A stretch of DNA of 64,000 nucleotides from positions 62,001 through 126,000 of the forward strand of contig NZ_KB890769.1 of assembly GCF_000373265.1 (NCBI RefSeq), given 5' to 3'. How positions within the stretch are numbered: position 1 is the first letter of the stretch; each line of letters opens with the position of its first letter. Of this stretch, positions 51,329 to 61,405 are shown piece by piece. The translations under genes and the position numbers were made by a program. The notes below the pieces were generated by a model, which was given only the letters and a program-made list of their open reading frames with translations, was not told the DNA's origin and did not search any database. Source of the stretch: Pontibacter roseus DSM 17521 (GTDB lineage Bacteria; Bacteroidota; Bacteroidia; Cytophagales; Hymenobacteraceae).

Positions 51329-54300
51329 TTACAGCGTCAGTCTCAGGTTAACACCCCAGCTCTTGGTAGATGGCAGTGCACCAAACTCAAAGCCCTGGCT
51401 GGCAATATCAGCACCGAAAGCTGTCTCTGGGTCGATGTGCGGAGCGTTAGCATGAATCAGCCACAGGTTGCGGCCAATCAGGTTGATGCTGGCACCTCTC
51501 AGTTTCACTCTGCTGGTGATGGACTGTGGCAGGTCGTAACCTACTACCACCTCACGCAGCTTCACGAAGCTACCATCGAACACGTGCGCCTCATGCAGGC
51601 CGTACAGACCTTGCCAGTATTGCTGAGCAGGAGTTCTAACCGTGTTTGGCTGGCCGTTAGGACCTACACCTTCAATCAGGAGACCTTCCTCACGTCCTTC
51701 CAGTGACTCTTCGAGCACACCGGCATACTGACCAAACATGTGCGTTACAGAGAACACGTCACCGCCTTTTCGCGCGTCAATCAGGAAGTTGAAGTTGAAA
51801 CCTTTGTAAGAGAAAGAGTTGCGAACACCACCTGTCCAGTCTGGCACAATGCTGCCCAGTGTTTCAGTTGGACCAACTCTCGGACGGCCTGCAGCGTTCA
51901 GCATCAGCCTGCCCTGGTCGTCTCTCAGGTAAGTAGTACCTACCAGTGAACCGAATTTCTCACCTGGTTTTGCCTGAAGGCTCACACCCCAGTACAGACC
52001 CAGCTGGTAAGCCTCAAGGCCTTCTGTCAGGGACACCACTTCGTTCTGGATTTTAGCGAAGTTCACCAACACATCCCAAGTGAAGCCACCGGCAGTTTTG
52101 ATTGGAGAACCGCCCAACTGCAGTTCCAGACCTTTGTTCGTAATCTCACCGATGTTCACAATCTGGCTAGTGAAGCCGGATGCGCCTGAGCGGGTAACGT
52201 TCACAATCTGGTCAGTGGTGCTCTTGTCGAAGTAAGTAAGGTCCACATAGGCTCTGTCCTGCAGGAAGCGCAGGTCTGTACCCACCTCAAAAGAGGTTGT
52301 CTGCTCAGGCTTCAGGTTAGCGTTAGCCAGTGTGTTTGTGTAAGACAGGTTCGGACGGCCATCCCATGGGTCGAAGGCACCAAAAGTACCAGCGGTTCTG
52401 TATGGGTCAGTGTCGTTACCTACCTGTGCCCAGCTCGCTCTCAACTTACCGTAAGACAGTACATTGGAGTTCAGGCCGAATGCATCTGTAAACACCAAGC
52501 TGGTAGATACTGATGGGTAGAAGAAGGAGTTGTTAGCCTTTGGCAAAGAAGAAGACCAGTCGTTACGGGCAGTCACGTCCACAAAGAAGAAGTCTTTGAA
52601 GCCGAACGTACCAGTACCGTACAAGCTGTTCACCTCTTTCTGGCTTCTGTAGTTCTCTGGCGATGGGTTGCCCTTCGAGTTAGAGATGTTGTAGATGCCA
52701 GGAACGGCAAGAGCGCGTACCAGCACATCGTTCATTCTGTAAGTGTTGCGACGGTTGTTACCACCAAATGAAGCTGCTATCGAGATGTCGCTTGTGATGT
52801 CTTTGTTGGCACCCAGCAAGAAGTCGAAGTTGGTCTCATTGCGGTACAGGCTCTGCTCGTAGAAGCTGCCTTCTGGATAGTCGATTGTGTTCACGGCCCA
52901 GATACGCTTGCGGTCGTCTGTGTAGAAGTCGCTACCGCCACGCACCATCAGGTTCAACCAATCAGTGAAGTTATACTTCAAAGAGGCGTTACCAATAATA
53001 CGGTCACGCTGGTTGGAGTTCAGGTTCTCGTTTACAATCCAGTATGGGTTGTTGTGGTAGTTGTAATTCCAGTTGTACTGGGTACCGTCGGCGTTCTTGT
53101 AGTTCTTCAGTCGCTCGATGTCTACCTGACGACCGAACCACACGAACTGCTGCATAACGTTGTCACCGGCGTATCCGTTGGCTGGGCGGTTGTCGCTCGC
53201 GTTCTGAACATAGTTCACGCTGGCGTTGGCGCTCAGTTTAGGGCTCAGCTGCATACCTGCGTTCAGGCCTACAGAGTAGCGGCGCAGGTCAGTGTTTGGC
53301 ACGATACCAGTCTGGTCAATGCTACCCAAAGACAAACGGATGTTCGCTTTCTCGGAGCCAGCTGTTATACCTACGTTGGTGTTGTGCGTGATACCTGTTT
53401 CGAAGAAGTTCTTCACGTTGTCAGGGTGTGCTTGCCAAGGGCCGCTTCCGAAGAACTGGTTCTTGGTGCTGCCGTCCAGGCGAGGGCCCCAGCTTTCATC
53501 CACACCGTCCTGGTCACCGCCACCGGCACCGTCTACGTATTCGAACACGCCGTTGTAGCCCTGGCCATACTCGTTCTGGTAGTCAGGCAAGCGAAGCGGT
53601 GTGTCAAACGTGGTGCTGTGGTCCAACGTGATGCCCAAGCCTTGTGTTCCTTTACCAGACTTGGTCGTGATGATGATCACACCGTTGGCCGCGCGTGAAC
53701 CGTAAAGGGCGGCCGCGTTGGCACCTTTCAGTACAGAGATAGACGCGATGTCGTTCGGGTTGATATCAGAAGCGGCGTTACCGTAGTCAACACCACCGTA
53801 ACCGTCGTTTCCGTTTGTAGAGTTATTGATTGGAACACCGTCCACTACGAAGAGCGGCTGGTTGTCACCAGTCAAAGAGTTGTTGCCACGCAGTGTGATA
53901 CGGGAAGATGCACCTACCGCACCGCTTGAGTTCACAATCTGAACACCGGCTACTTTACCATTCAGGGAGTTCACCACGTTGGTCTCACGGGCTTGGTTGG
54001 CGCTCTCGCCAGACACTTCCTGTATGGCATAACCGAGGGCTTTCTTCTCACGCTCGATACCGAGGGCGGTTACCACCACCTCGCCAAGCTGCTTTGAATC
54101 GATGCCCATGGCCACGTCAATCGTAGAAGCCGCGCCAATGGCTCTCTCTACCGTGCCGTAGCCTACAAATCTGAATTCGAGGGTGTTGCTGCCTTGCGGC
54201 ACATTGATGGAGTAATTACCATCCGCACCAGTGGCGGTACCCACTGTGGTGCCTTTCACCAACACCGTTACCCCTGGCAAAGGTTGGCTCGTGGTAGCAT

Positions 54301-54394
54301 CTGTCACCTTACCGGTGATTGCCCGCACCTGCGCCATGGCCTGCTGCAGCAGGGCGGACACAAGTAACAGGCATAGCATTAGAAGTTTTTTCAT
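51329..54394 (-). CDS. SusC/RagA-family TonB-linked outer-membrane transporter, copy 1
   Basis: A 1021-residue SusC-type transporter. Signal peptide at about residues 1-21 (ending AMAQ), a carboxypeptidase-regulatory-like domain at about 25-100 (GKVTDATTSQPLPGVTVLVK), a plug with the SusC signature DPNDIASISVL/YGSRAANGVI pattern near residues 210-245, and a C-terminal barrel ending KSWGVNLRLTL. Its first 130 residues closely resemble those of the second SusC at 58137-61346. It starts an operon with susD. A 775-bp gap precedes it. Confidence 0.93.
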   Translation of the reverse strand: MKKLLMLCLLLVSALLQQAMAQVRAITGKVTDATTSQPLPGVTVLVKGTTVGTATGADGNYSINVPQGSNTLEFRFVGYGTVERAIGAASTIDVAMGIDSKQLGEVVVTALGIEREKKALGYAIQEVSGESANQARETNVVNSLNGKVAGVQIVNSSGAVGASSRITLRGNNSLTGDNQPLFVVDGVPINNSTNGNDGYGGVDYGNAASDINPNDIASISVLKGANAAALYGSRAANGVIIITTKSGKGTQGLGITLDHSTTFDTPLRLPDYQNEYGQGYNGVFEYVDGAGGGDQDGVDESWGPRLDGSTKNQFFGSGPWQAHPDNVKNFFETGITHNTNVGITAGSEKANIRLSLGSIDQTGIVPNTDLRRYSVGLNAGMQLSPKLSANASVNYVQNASDNRPANGYAGDNVMQQFVWFGRQVDIERLKNYKNADGTQYNWNYNYHNNPYWIVNENLNSNQRDRIIGNASLKYNFTDWLNLMVRGGSDFYTDDRKRIWAVNTIDYPEGSFYEQSLYRNETNFDFLLGANKDITSDISIAASFGGNNRRNTYRMNDVLVRALAVPGIYNISNSKGNPSPENYRSQKEVNSLYGTGTFGFKDFFFVDVTARNDWSSSLPKANNSFFYPSVSTSLVFTDAFGLNSNVLSYGKLRASWAQVGNDTDPYRTAGTFGAFDPWDGRPNLSYTNTLANANLKPEQTTSFEVGTDLRFLQDRAYVDLTYFDKSTTDQIVNVTRSGASGFTSQIVNIGEITNKGLELQLGGSPIKTAGGFTWDVLVNFAKIQNEVVSLTEGLEAYQLGLYWGVSLQAKPGEKFGSLVGTTYLRDDQGRLMLNAAGRPRVGPTETLGSIVPDWTGGVRNSFSYKGFNFNFLIDARKGGDVFSVTHMFGQYAGVLEESLEGREEGLLIEGVGPNGQPNTVRTPAQQYWQGLYGLHEAHVFDGSFVKLREVVVGYDLPQSITSRVKLRGASINLIGRNLWLIHANAPHIDPETAFGADIASQGFEFGALPSTKSWGVNLRLTL

Positions 54395-55169
54395 TGCGCT
54401 GTTTGTTTTAGGTAAGTAATAATTGAGTTAAGGTATTGACTTTGCCATCTTGCCTGTACCTGGCTGCAGATGGTGATATGTTTGTTTGAAATCGACTAAG
54501 CGTTTTCTGTCTCTCTTCTTTCACCTCCTTCCCTTGCACGAGTGAGTCAGTACTTGAAACACCTGACTGACAGAACTTTGTATGTGACTTGTTATGGACT
54601 AACTTGCTGAGCCACATATAGAAACCCACCAGCTTTAAATCAATATCTTTCTGACAAAATGATTGAATCTAGCTTAGAAAAGATAGCACATAATTTAGTC
54701 AAACCTATAGATAAAGCACAGAATAGCTGCCTTAGGTTGAACGCCTAAAAAATGCACTACAAGCCGTGGCTCAAATGCGCCAAAAGCTTATTAGCTGGTT
54801 TAAGAAATTGTTAGCTGAATGCTGATGTGAAGCTGCAATGGATGCGTAATGACTCAATCAGAAGTATAAGTCTTTTCATGTTAATGTTTGTTTAAGGTGA
54901 GATAAGGTCAATTTTAGGGAATGTTTTCGGTTTTAACAAATATTTAACACTTTTTTTACCATTCGGCTCCTGCTTCACTAGTCTGCTTCTGAAAATATTT
55001 GCCTGCCTTGGCTCCAGCAGTGCCTCTCGAAAAACCTTGCTGTAGGGGCCAAATTTCACAGTATTACCTATATATGAATCTCGTTGGGGATAGTTGCTCC
55101 TTATACGTCAATTGATAAAAAAGGACGAACTCAAGCCAAAGCTTAATGTCACTTTTCTTGTTGGACCTA
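54395..55169. other. 775-bp non-coding region upstream of susC copy 1
   Basis: The longest gap in the window. It lies upstream of the minus-strand susC and downstream of the barrel gene at 55170. A leader segment TTGTTTTAGGTAAGTA (54403-54418) is shared with the second susC. A possible -7 box (reads TAGGTTTG on the minus strand) is at 54710-54717, which would give a leader of over 300 bases. I see no convincing ORF, tRNA or strong hairpin. An unannotated small RNA or long regulatory leader is possible. Confidence 0.5.
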
Positions 55170-56483
55170 TCACAAATCAAAGACTCTTACTTGGATGCCC
55201 ACCCCGCCGTATATCTGGTTCAGCTCCATCCGGAAGCTTCCATCCACAATATCAGGGAAATAGGAAGTAGCATCGAAGTGGTTCTCGCGGCGGTAGAGTT
55301 CTGCAAAAAGCATCGCCTTATCTGACATAACGTACTTCAATTTGCCTCCATAAGAGTAGGCATACCGGTCGCGGAAGTAGTCGTTGAGCTTGGCTTCGCC
55401 AAAAACCCGGAAAGGCTGCTCCGTGAGAATATCGTAGCTCGTGTAGGAAATCGTGGGCGCCAGCTTCAACTTGCTGTTCAGGCGTATGTCATATTCCGCA
55501 AAAACCGTCATGTTAAAACGGGTATAGGGCCAGTTGCCCTGGTTATTCTGAAACCGACTGGTTGGTGTGCCTGCTTTGTCGAGCCGGGTGGTTAGGTTTT
55601 GCTCCCCTACCTGTGAGAGTTCGTAGCTGCCGCTTCCCCCGATGTAGAAGTTGCGGTAAGAGAAGGCTATACCTAGCTGCGTGTTGAGCGAGGCGAAGTA
55701 CTTGGCCGTGTAGTGGTAGGATTTGTTAGTCTCATCGGAGTCGGGCTTGTCCATCACCCGGAAGAACATGGAGGCATCGCCGGAGCCAGAGGACAGTCCT
55801 CCTATAAAGTGTATGGCGAAACGCTTGGGTGCCAAGTTCTCCTTTTCTGCTACAGGCTTCTGCTCTGGCTGACCTGCTGTGGCCGGCTGTGCTGCGGGCG
55901 CCTGCTGGCCTGGGGTGGTTGGGGGCACATTGGGTATAAGGTTGCGCAGCAGCAGCGTTACCTCTCCCAAACGGTTGTCGTATATCTGCACCTGTCGCTC
56001 TTTCTCCCCGGGCCTGAACTGAAAGGGCTTGCGGTCGTCCAGGAAACTGCCGTTGTTGTTGCTGTCCACGAAGTACACAATCTCCTGGTTCTGCGTCTGT
56101 GCGATGAGCATCACGTTCACCACGCCGACGCTAGGGCGCAGGGGGTTGCGCAGGTACCAGAGCAATGCCACCGTATCGACGTAGCCAGACATATCAGGCA
56201 GTGCCACAGGTATGGCAGTTGCCGGAATACGGTGCTGTGGAAATGCCTTCACCAAGGGCGTGGTGTCTACGGTCCTGCCCCGGGTAATCTTGGTCATCCT
56301 GACAGGCACGGCTGTGGAATCGGTGGAGGAGTTGTAGGCCTCATTGAAGAGCTTGCTGGTGGCTGAGGAGTACTGGTCGCCCCCAATGGGGTATAGGATT
56401 TGCGCGGTTGCGGTTCCTGCGCTCAGGAGAAGCAAGGCAGCAGGCAGTACAAAAAGCGCCAAGCGCTGTAGATGTTTTTTCAT
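55170..56483 (-). CDS. exported protein with C-terminal beta-barrel, unknown function
   Basis: A 437-residue protein with a signal peptide (about residues 1-28, ending ATAQ). The N-terminal half has beta-rich segments and a calcium-loop-like DSNNNGSFLDD near residue 142. A Pro/Ala/Gln-rich linker (about residues 187-212) follows. The C-terminal half looks like an outer-membrane barrel (FAIHFIGGLSSGSGDAS, YRNFYIGGSGSYELSQ, MELNQIYGGVGIQVRVFDL). It is located between two SusC/SusD operons on the same strand. I recognise no named family. Confidence 0.78.
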   Translation of the reverse strand: MKKHLQRLALFVLPAALLLLSAGTATAQILYPIGGDQYSSATSKLFNEAYNSSTDSTAVPVRMTKITRGRTVDTTPLVKAFPQHRIPATAIPVALPDMSGYVDTVALLWYLRNPLRPSVGVVNVMLIAQTQNQEIVYFVDSNNNGSFLDDRKPFQFRPGEKERQVQIYDNRLGEVTLLLRNLIPNVPPTTPGQQAPAAQPATAGQPEQKPVAEKENLAPKRFAIHFIGGLSSGSGDASMFFRVMDKPDSDETNKSYHYTAKYFASLNTQLGIAFSYRNFYIGGSGSYELSQVGEQNLTTRLDKAGTPTSRFQNNQGNWPYTRFNMTVFAEYDIRLNSKLKLAPTISYTSYDILTEQPFRVFGEAKLNDYFRDRYAYSYGGKLKYVMSDKAMLFAELYRRENHFDATSYFPDIVDGSFRMELNQIYGGVGIQVRVFDL

Positions 56484-56629
56484 AGACTAAGGAAAGATTC
56501 ACGAATGCTATACCTAAGCTACAAAAAAATCTACAGGAAAATCAATAAACGCAACAATTAAAAAATCGCTATTCTTTATAAACGCGTTAACCTAGGCTCT
56601 TCAACTTGGAAGCCAGCCCACCTGAAAAG

Positions 56630-56660
56630 GAAAATGCCCCCGGACCCCGGGGGCATTTTC
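56630..56660 (-). terminator. terminator of SusC/SusD operon 2
   Basis: A 14-bp perfect stem (GAAAATGCCCCCGG / CCGGGGGCATTTTC) with a 3-base loop, 43 bases past the susD copy 2 stop. Only short T-runs flank it, but the stem is very stable. Confidence 0.75.
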
Positions 56661-56703
56661 GGCAGAAAACTACTATCAAGTTTGTCTTTCGGGGCAGGGC
56701 GAT

Positions 56704-58125
56704 TTACCGCACATCCCAGAACAGCTTCGTCGAGCTTTCGTCGCCGCCAATGGCTGCGGCAGCTGCGCCACGGTTATTTGGGTTCAGCGTCTGCTCGTTC
56801 ACAGGGTAAATCAGCCTGGTTGGTACAATCAAGCCTTCTACCGGAGGTGTCAGGGTTGGGGCATCCAATCTTCGCCAAGTCAGCCAAGCTTCGTAACCCC
56901 GGTTGAAGAAGGCTATCCAGGCTTGCCGGCCAATCTTCTGTCGCCAGTCGCCGGGGGCTGTTGCGTAATTCACGCCAGGCTGGGCCAGGTATGCGTCAGC
57001 CTCGGCCTCTGTTCCTCCCCAGTACAGGATGGATGCCCTGATGGCGGCATTGTAATGCTCTGCAGCTGGCTCTGCAATAAAGCCGCGTTCGGCAGCCTCT
57101 GCCAGCAGGAACTCTACTTCAGCGTAGTCTAACAATACACCGGGGAAATCAAGCTGCGAAATCTTCTCACTAACCGTAGAGTTTGTTGAGAAACTGTTCG
57201 AGAAGCCGACTCGGCCTCCTACGTACGCTCCGTTGACACTCGTAAAGTACTGCGGCCTTCTGGGGTCGTTCAACTCATTCATCAAATTGACCAGTGTGCT
57301 GGCCGCAATGAAGTCCTGCCTTCTGGAAAGGGCACCATAAACGTTGTCGGAGATGGGGTTGTTGTTCGGGGTGGCAGCCGTGTAGGGGAATATGGCGTTG
57401 TCGTCATTGCTCTCGAACACGTTGGGCGCTGCTTCTGTCACCAGTGTTCTGGCTCTGGCTTCATCCACATCGGCAATCACCATGGCCAGCCGCAGTTTCA
57501 GGGAATTGCCGAACTTCACCCATTGCCCCATGTCTCCGTTATAGAGCACATCTCCGTCTCCAAACCCAGGTGCTTCGGTGTTGATTAGGCCGAGTGCTCT
57601 GTCCAGGCGCTCCAGGATGTCGTTGTAAATCGCCTGGTCATCGTCATACACCGGCTGGGTATTGGTCGGGTCAAGGGCCTCTGTGTAGGGGACATCACCA
57701 AAGGTAGTCACCAGAACAGACCAGGCGTATACCTCCATGATTTCAATCTGGGCTAGCTGGTTGTTTCTCAGCGTCTCATTGATTGTCTCGTCCGCCTGCA
57801 ATATCCGTTTGGCCTCGTTCAGGTCGGCCAGCACGTCGCGGTACAGCGCATTCCAGAAGTTCTGCGGAATCAGACGGCCGGTCATGTTATACCGGGGCTC
57901 CTCCACGTACTGCGTCGTGGCCCAATGCTGCACATACAGCCTGATGTTGTTCGTGTTCACGTTCGGCGTGGTCAGCACATCCGTCAGGTTTAGCAAGGCA
58001 CTGGTGAACAAGGTAGCGGGCGGGACGTCTGTCGCTCGCTTCGTGTCGATGTTATATTCATCCAGGTCGTCTACGCACGCTGCCATAAACACCAGCGAGA
58101 ATAGGCATATGATAAGTTTCTTCAT
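56704..58125 (-). CDS. SusD/RagB-family surface lipoprotein, copy 2
   Basis: A 473-residue lipoprotein with lipobox MAAC (cysteine about residue 17) and the opening VDDLDEYNIDTKRATDVPPATLF. Core helices include YTEALDPTNTQPVYDDDQAIYNDIL and LKLRLAMVIADVDEARA. The C-terminus ends STKLFWDVR, like the other SusD in the window (WWDVN). It is 11 bp after its SusC partner, so the pair is an operon. Ligand unknown. Confidence 0.9.
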   Translation of the reverse strand: MKKLIICLFSLVFMAACVDDLDEYNIDTKRATDVPPATLFTSALLNLTDVLTTPNVNTNNIRLYVQHWATTQYVEEPRYNMTGRLIPQNFWNALYRDVLADLNEAKRILQADETINETLRNNQLAQIEIMEVYAWSVLVTTFGDVPYTEALDPTNTQPVYDDDQAIYNDILERLDRALGLINTEAPGFGDGDVLYNGDMGQWVKFGNSLKLRLAMVIADVDEARARTLVTEAAPNVFESNDDNAIFPYTAATPNNNPISDNVYGALSRRQDFIAASTLVNLMNELNDPRRPQYFTSVNGAYVGGRVGFSNSFSTNSTVSEKISQLDFPGVLLDYAEVEFLLAEAAERGFIAEPAAEHYNAAIRASILYWGGTEAEADAYLAQPGVNYATAPGDWRQKIGRQAWIAFFNRGYEAWLTWRRLDAPTLTPPVEGLIVPTRLIYPVNEQTLNPNNRGAAAAAIGGDESSTKLFWDVR

Positions 58126-58136
58126 CTCTTGATAGT

Positions 58137-61100
58137 TTAGAAATTAAATCTAACGTTAAATCCGTAGGTTCTGAAAGCCGGGTAAGCTCCTGACTGGTAA
58201 CCTCTGGCGGCGTTGCCTGAGCTCAGACCTTCTTCCGGGTCTGAAAACTCCATGTTCTTGTGGATAATCCACAGGTTGCGGCCAATCAGCTGCAGGTCAA
58301 CCCCTTTTATGAAGCCGATGTTCTCAAGCAGGGCCTGTGGCAGCGCATAGGAAAGAGCTACCTCTCTCAGCTTCACGAAGCTACCATCGAACACATACAT
58401 CGCCCGTGGCGCCTCTATACCGCCAGCGGCATATCCAAAGGGTGTGTTGCCGTTGCCGTCGAGGTTCTCTGCGTATACGTCGTTGCGGCTTCCGTCCTCT
58501 TTCACGCCGGGCAGCAGTATGCCACCGCCTTGATCTACCGGGAGACGGGACGGGTTGCCTTTGTCGTTCAACCCCGCAGAGTTCGGATAAAGGCCTGTCG
58601 CCTCACCATACCACTGGTCAAGGGAGAATATATCGCCGCCGTGGCGAACATCGATTAGGAAGCCCAGCGACACACCTTTGAAGCTGATGGTGTTGTTCAC
58701 ACCGCCGGTCCAATCTGGGTTCGGGTCACCGATGATATCGGAGGCATTGCCTGAGTTCAGGTAGTAACCATCTGCGTTAACGGTCTTTTCTCCGTTGGTA
58801 TACACAAAGTCAGTGCCTCTGATTACACCGAACGGATGGCCTACTGCTGCGTTGAGCGACACACCACCCTGGAACGTGGCCAAGGGGATGTTCTGTACAT
58901 CCTGGTACAAACTTATTACCTCATTGCGGTTGCGGGCAAAGTTTATGTTGATGTTCCAGGTGAAGTCCCCTGCCTGTATCGGCGTGGCAAAGGCGGCCAC
59001 CTCAAATCCCTTGTTCTCCACTTCACCCGCGTTCACCCACTGGGCTGTGTAGCCGGTGGCACCGGTAGTAGACACGTTGATAATCTGGTCAACTGTGCTG
59101 GAACGGTAGTAAGTGAAGTCAAACCCGAACAGGTTGTTGAAGAAGTCCGCCTCCACACCTGCCTCAAAGCTCTTGGTTCTCTCCGGCTTCAGGTTCTCGT
59201 TGTTTTTGGTGTTCGGCAGCGAGAAGATAGGAACCGAACCTAAGCCTGTTGGCTGGGTGTACACATCGAATATACTCAATGGCTGCGCACTGTTGCCTAC
59301 CTCGGCGTAGTTCACCCGGAGCTTGCCCCCTGACAGCCACGGCACCTGAAGCAGGTTGGAAAACACCACGTTACCCGCTATGGAAGGATAGAAATAAGAG
59401 TTATCCTCTTCTGGCAGAGTGGTGGATTTATCGCGGCGTGCCGAGAGCTCCAGGAAATAAGTCTCCCGGAAGCCGATGTTCGCGTTCGCAAAGATACCGT
59501 CTACTCCTTGGCGTTCAAAGTTTTCAATCGGAGCCTGGATAGGGTTAGTCGTGTTTGACAGGGCATACAACCTAGGTATAACGAGACCACCGTTCGTGCT
59601 AGCCCTGATGTCACGTAAACGGCTTCTGTTGAGGTTGGTACCTATCAAACCGTTCAGGCTGATTTCCTCCGTGATGTTCCTGTTGAAGTTCAGGAAGAGG
59701 TCGTAGTTGGTCTCGTTGAACTCCTTGTCATACCGCTCGTACTCACTCACGTCGGCACTTCCTATGGCCACCCGCTCCTCCTGCAAGTCGGTGGTGGTGT
59801 TGTAGGTGACCCTGCCAAACAGGTTCAGCCAGTCGGTGAACTTATAAGTGGCAGACGCATATCCGTAGAAGTTGTCCCTGGCGTCGTTGGAGTAGTTCTC
59901 GAACCTGGTCCAGTAGGGGTTGTCGGAGTAGATAGGGGCCGTGTTATCAGCGTTCCAGTTCCAGGTGATGTTCTGGCGGTTCCTGAAGTAAGCCTCTTCC
60001 TGCTCTTTTATGTCTACGTTGGTCTGCCACCACTGCCTGAACTGCTGGTTGGGGTTACGGCCGTTATAACCGGTTCCATATCGGCCAACACCTACCGTGC
60101 GGGCATAGTTAGCAGAAGCACTCACAGATATTTTCTCGGTTGCATCATAGGTGCCCGTGAAGTTGAACAGGTCCTTATCCAGTGTGGAATTGGGCAGGTT
60201 GCCTTTGATGTCGTTTCGGGTATAGGCCAACTTGACGGTGGTCTTGTCCCCGCCTCCGCTTATGATGATGCTTTGGTTGGAGTTGACGCCAGTTTCATAG
60301 AAGTCGCGCGGGTCATTCTCGGCGGCCACCCAGGGTCTGGTTCTTCCAAAGTTCGGGTGGAGCGGGTCAATGGCATCCCATTGGTATACCTGCAGGTTCG
60401 GGTCGAACCGTGGGCCGTAGGAGGCATCATCCTGAAAGAGCACCACGGGTGCCACTCCGCTGCCTAAATCCTGGGGTGGACGGAACTCCTGCGAATAGCC
60501 TGCCCCGTACTCTTTCTGGTAATCCACATACGTGCTCCTGTCCATGGTGCTCCAAGTGACACCGCTGTTGACGCTGACGTTCAGGCTGTTCTTGGCACCT
60601 TTCTTAGTGGTGATCATAATCACGCCGTTGGCTGCGCGCGAACCGTAAAGCGCGGTGGCGGCGGCGCCTTTCAGCACGTTCACGGATTCAATGTTGTCCG
60701 GGTTCAAGTCAGCAGCGGCGTTGCCAAAGTCGGTACCTACCCTACCAGACTGTTGGTCAGCCGTGTTGGTGTTGGCGTTACTTACGGGCACACCGTCAAT
60801 CACGAACAGTGCCTGGTTGTTTCCGGTAATGGATTTGTAACCCCGTATGATGACGTTCGTGGACCCGCCCATGGTGTTGTTGGAGCGTATGTCAAGGCCC
60901 GCCACTTTTCCGGACAGCGTGTTCACAAAGTCGGCGCTTCTGGTACGGGTAATCTCCTCCCCGCTCACCTGCTGGGCCGAGTAGGCCAGTTCGTTTTTGT
61001 TACGCTCTATGCCCAGGGCGGTCACCACCACCTCGCTCAGTTGCTCTGTGGCAAGTGGAAGGCTGACGTCGATTGTGGTGGAAGTGCCGATTGGCCGTTC

Positions 61101-61346
61101 TGTGGTCTGATAGCCGATGAACCGGAACTCCAGTGTGGTGGCATCGTCTGGCACGGTAAGGGAGTAGTTGCCTTCGGCGCCGGTAGCGGTACCCACAGTT
61201 GTTCCTTTGACCAGGACCGCTACCCCTGGCAAAGGCTGATTCGTGGAAGCATCTATTACCCTGCCGGTAATGACCCTTCCCTGAGCCAGTACCTGCAGTT
61301 GCAGTGCAAACACTAGTAAGAGGCTCAATGTTAAAAGTTTCCTCAT
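58137..61346 (-). CDS. SusC/RagA-family TonB-linked outer-membrane transporter, copy 2
   Basis: A 1069-residue SusC paralogue of the gene at 51329-54394. Signal peptide at about residues 1-21 (ending VLAQ), regulatory-like domain (GRVIDASTNQPLPGVAVLVK), plug with NPDNIESVNVL and LYGSRAANGVIMITTKKG (about residues 215-245), and a long barrel ending TYGFNVRFNF. Identical stretches such as VLVKGTTVGTATGA are shared with copy 1. Upstream at 61406-61519 lies a set of three imperfect repeats. It should be energised by the ExbB/ExbD/TonB proteins. Confidence 0.93.
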   Translation of the reverse strand: MRKLLTLSLLLVFALQLQVLAQGRVITGRVIDASTNQPLPGVAVLVKGTTVGTATGAEGNYSLTVPDDATTLEFRFIGYQTTERPIGTSTTIDVSLPLATEQLSEVVVTALGIERNKNELAYSAQQVSGEEITRTRSADFVNTLSGKVAGLDIRSNNTMGGSTNVIIRGYKSITGNNQALFVIDGVPVSNANTNTADQQSGRVGTDFGNAAADLNPDNIESVNVLKGAAATALYGSRAANGVIMITTKKGAKNSLNVSVNSGVTWSTMDRSTYVDYQKEYGAGYSQEFRPPQDLGSGVAPVVLFQDDASYGPRFDPNLQVYQWDAIDPLHPNFGRTRPWVAAENDPRDFYETGVNSNQSIIISGGGDKTTVKLAYTRNDIKGNLPNSTLDKDLFNFTGTYDATEKISVSASANYARTVGVGRYGTGYNGRNPNQQFRQWWQTNVDIKEQEEAYFRNRQNITWNWNADNTAPIYSDNPYWTRFENYSNDARDNFYGYASATYKFTDWLNLFGRVTYNTTTDLQEERVAIGSADVSEYERYDKEFNETNYDLFLNFNRNITEEISLNGLIGTNLNRSRLRDIRASTNGGLVIPRLYALSNTTNPIQAPIENFERQGVDGIFANANIGFRETYFLELSARRDKSTTLPEEDNSYFYPSIAGNVVFSNLLQVPWLSGGKLRVNYAEVGNSAQPLSIFDVYTQPTGLGSVPIFSLPNTKNNENLKPERTKSFEAGVEADFFNNLFGFDFTYYRSSTVDQIINVSTTGATGYTAQWVNAGEVENKGFEVAAFATPIQAGDFTWNININFARNRNEVISLYQDVQNIPLATFQGGVSLNAAVGHPFGVIRGTDFVYTNGEKTVNADGYYLNSGNASDIIGDPNPDWTGGVNNTISFKGVSLGFLIDVRHGGDIFSLDQWYGEATGLYPNSAGLNDKGNPSRLPVDQGGGILLPGVKEDGSRNDVYAENLDGNGNTPFGYAAGGIEAPRAMYVFDGSFVKLREVALSYALPQALLENIGFIKGVDLQLIGRNLWIIHKNMEFSDPEEGLSSGNAARGYQSGAYPAFRTYGFNVRFNF

Positions 61347-61405
61347 TGCATTCTTGTTTTAGGTGAGTAGTACAGATAGGTGGGCTAGCTGCAGACAGCT
61401 AACTT

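Noticed and set aside
53054..53698. A 214-codon plus-strand ORF opposite susC copy 1
   Set aside because: The susC frame is intact with all domain signatures, and the opposite frame lacks any plausible family.
49815..61346. A canonical polysaccharide utilisation locus
   Set aside because: There are two SusC/SusD pairs but no glycoside hydrolase, lyase, sulfatase or hybrid two-component regulator nearby, so a glycan role is not supported.
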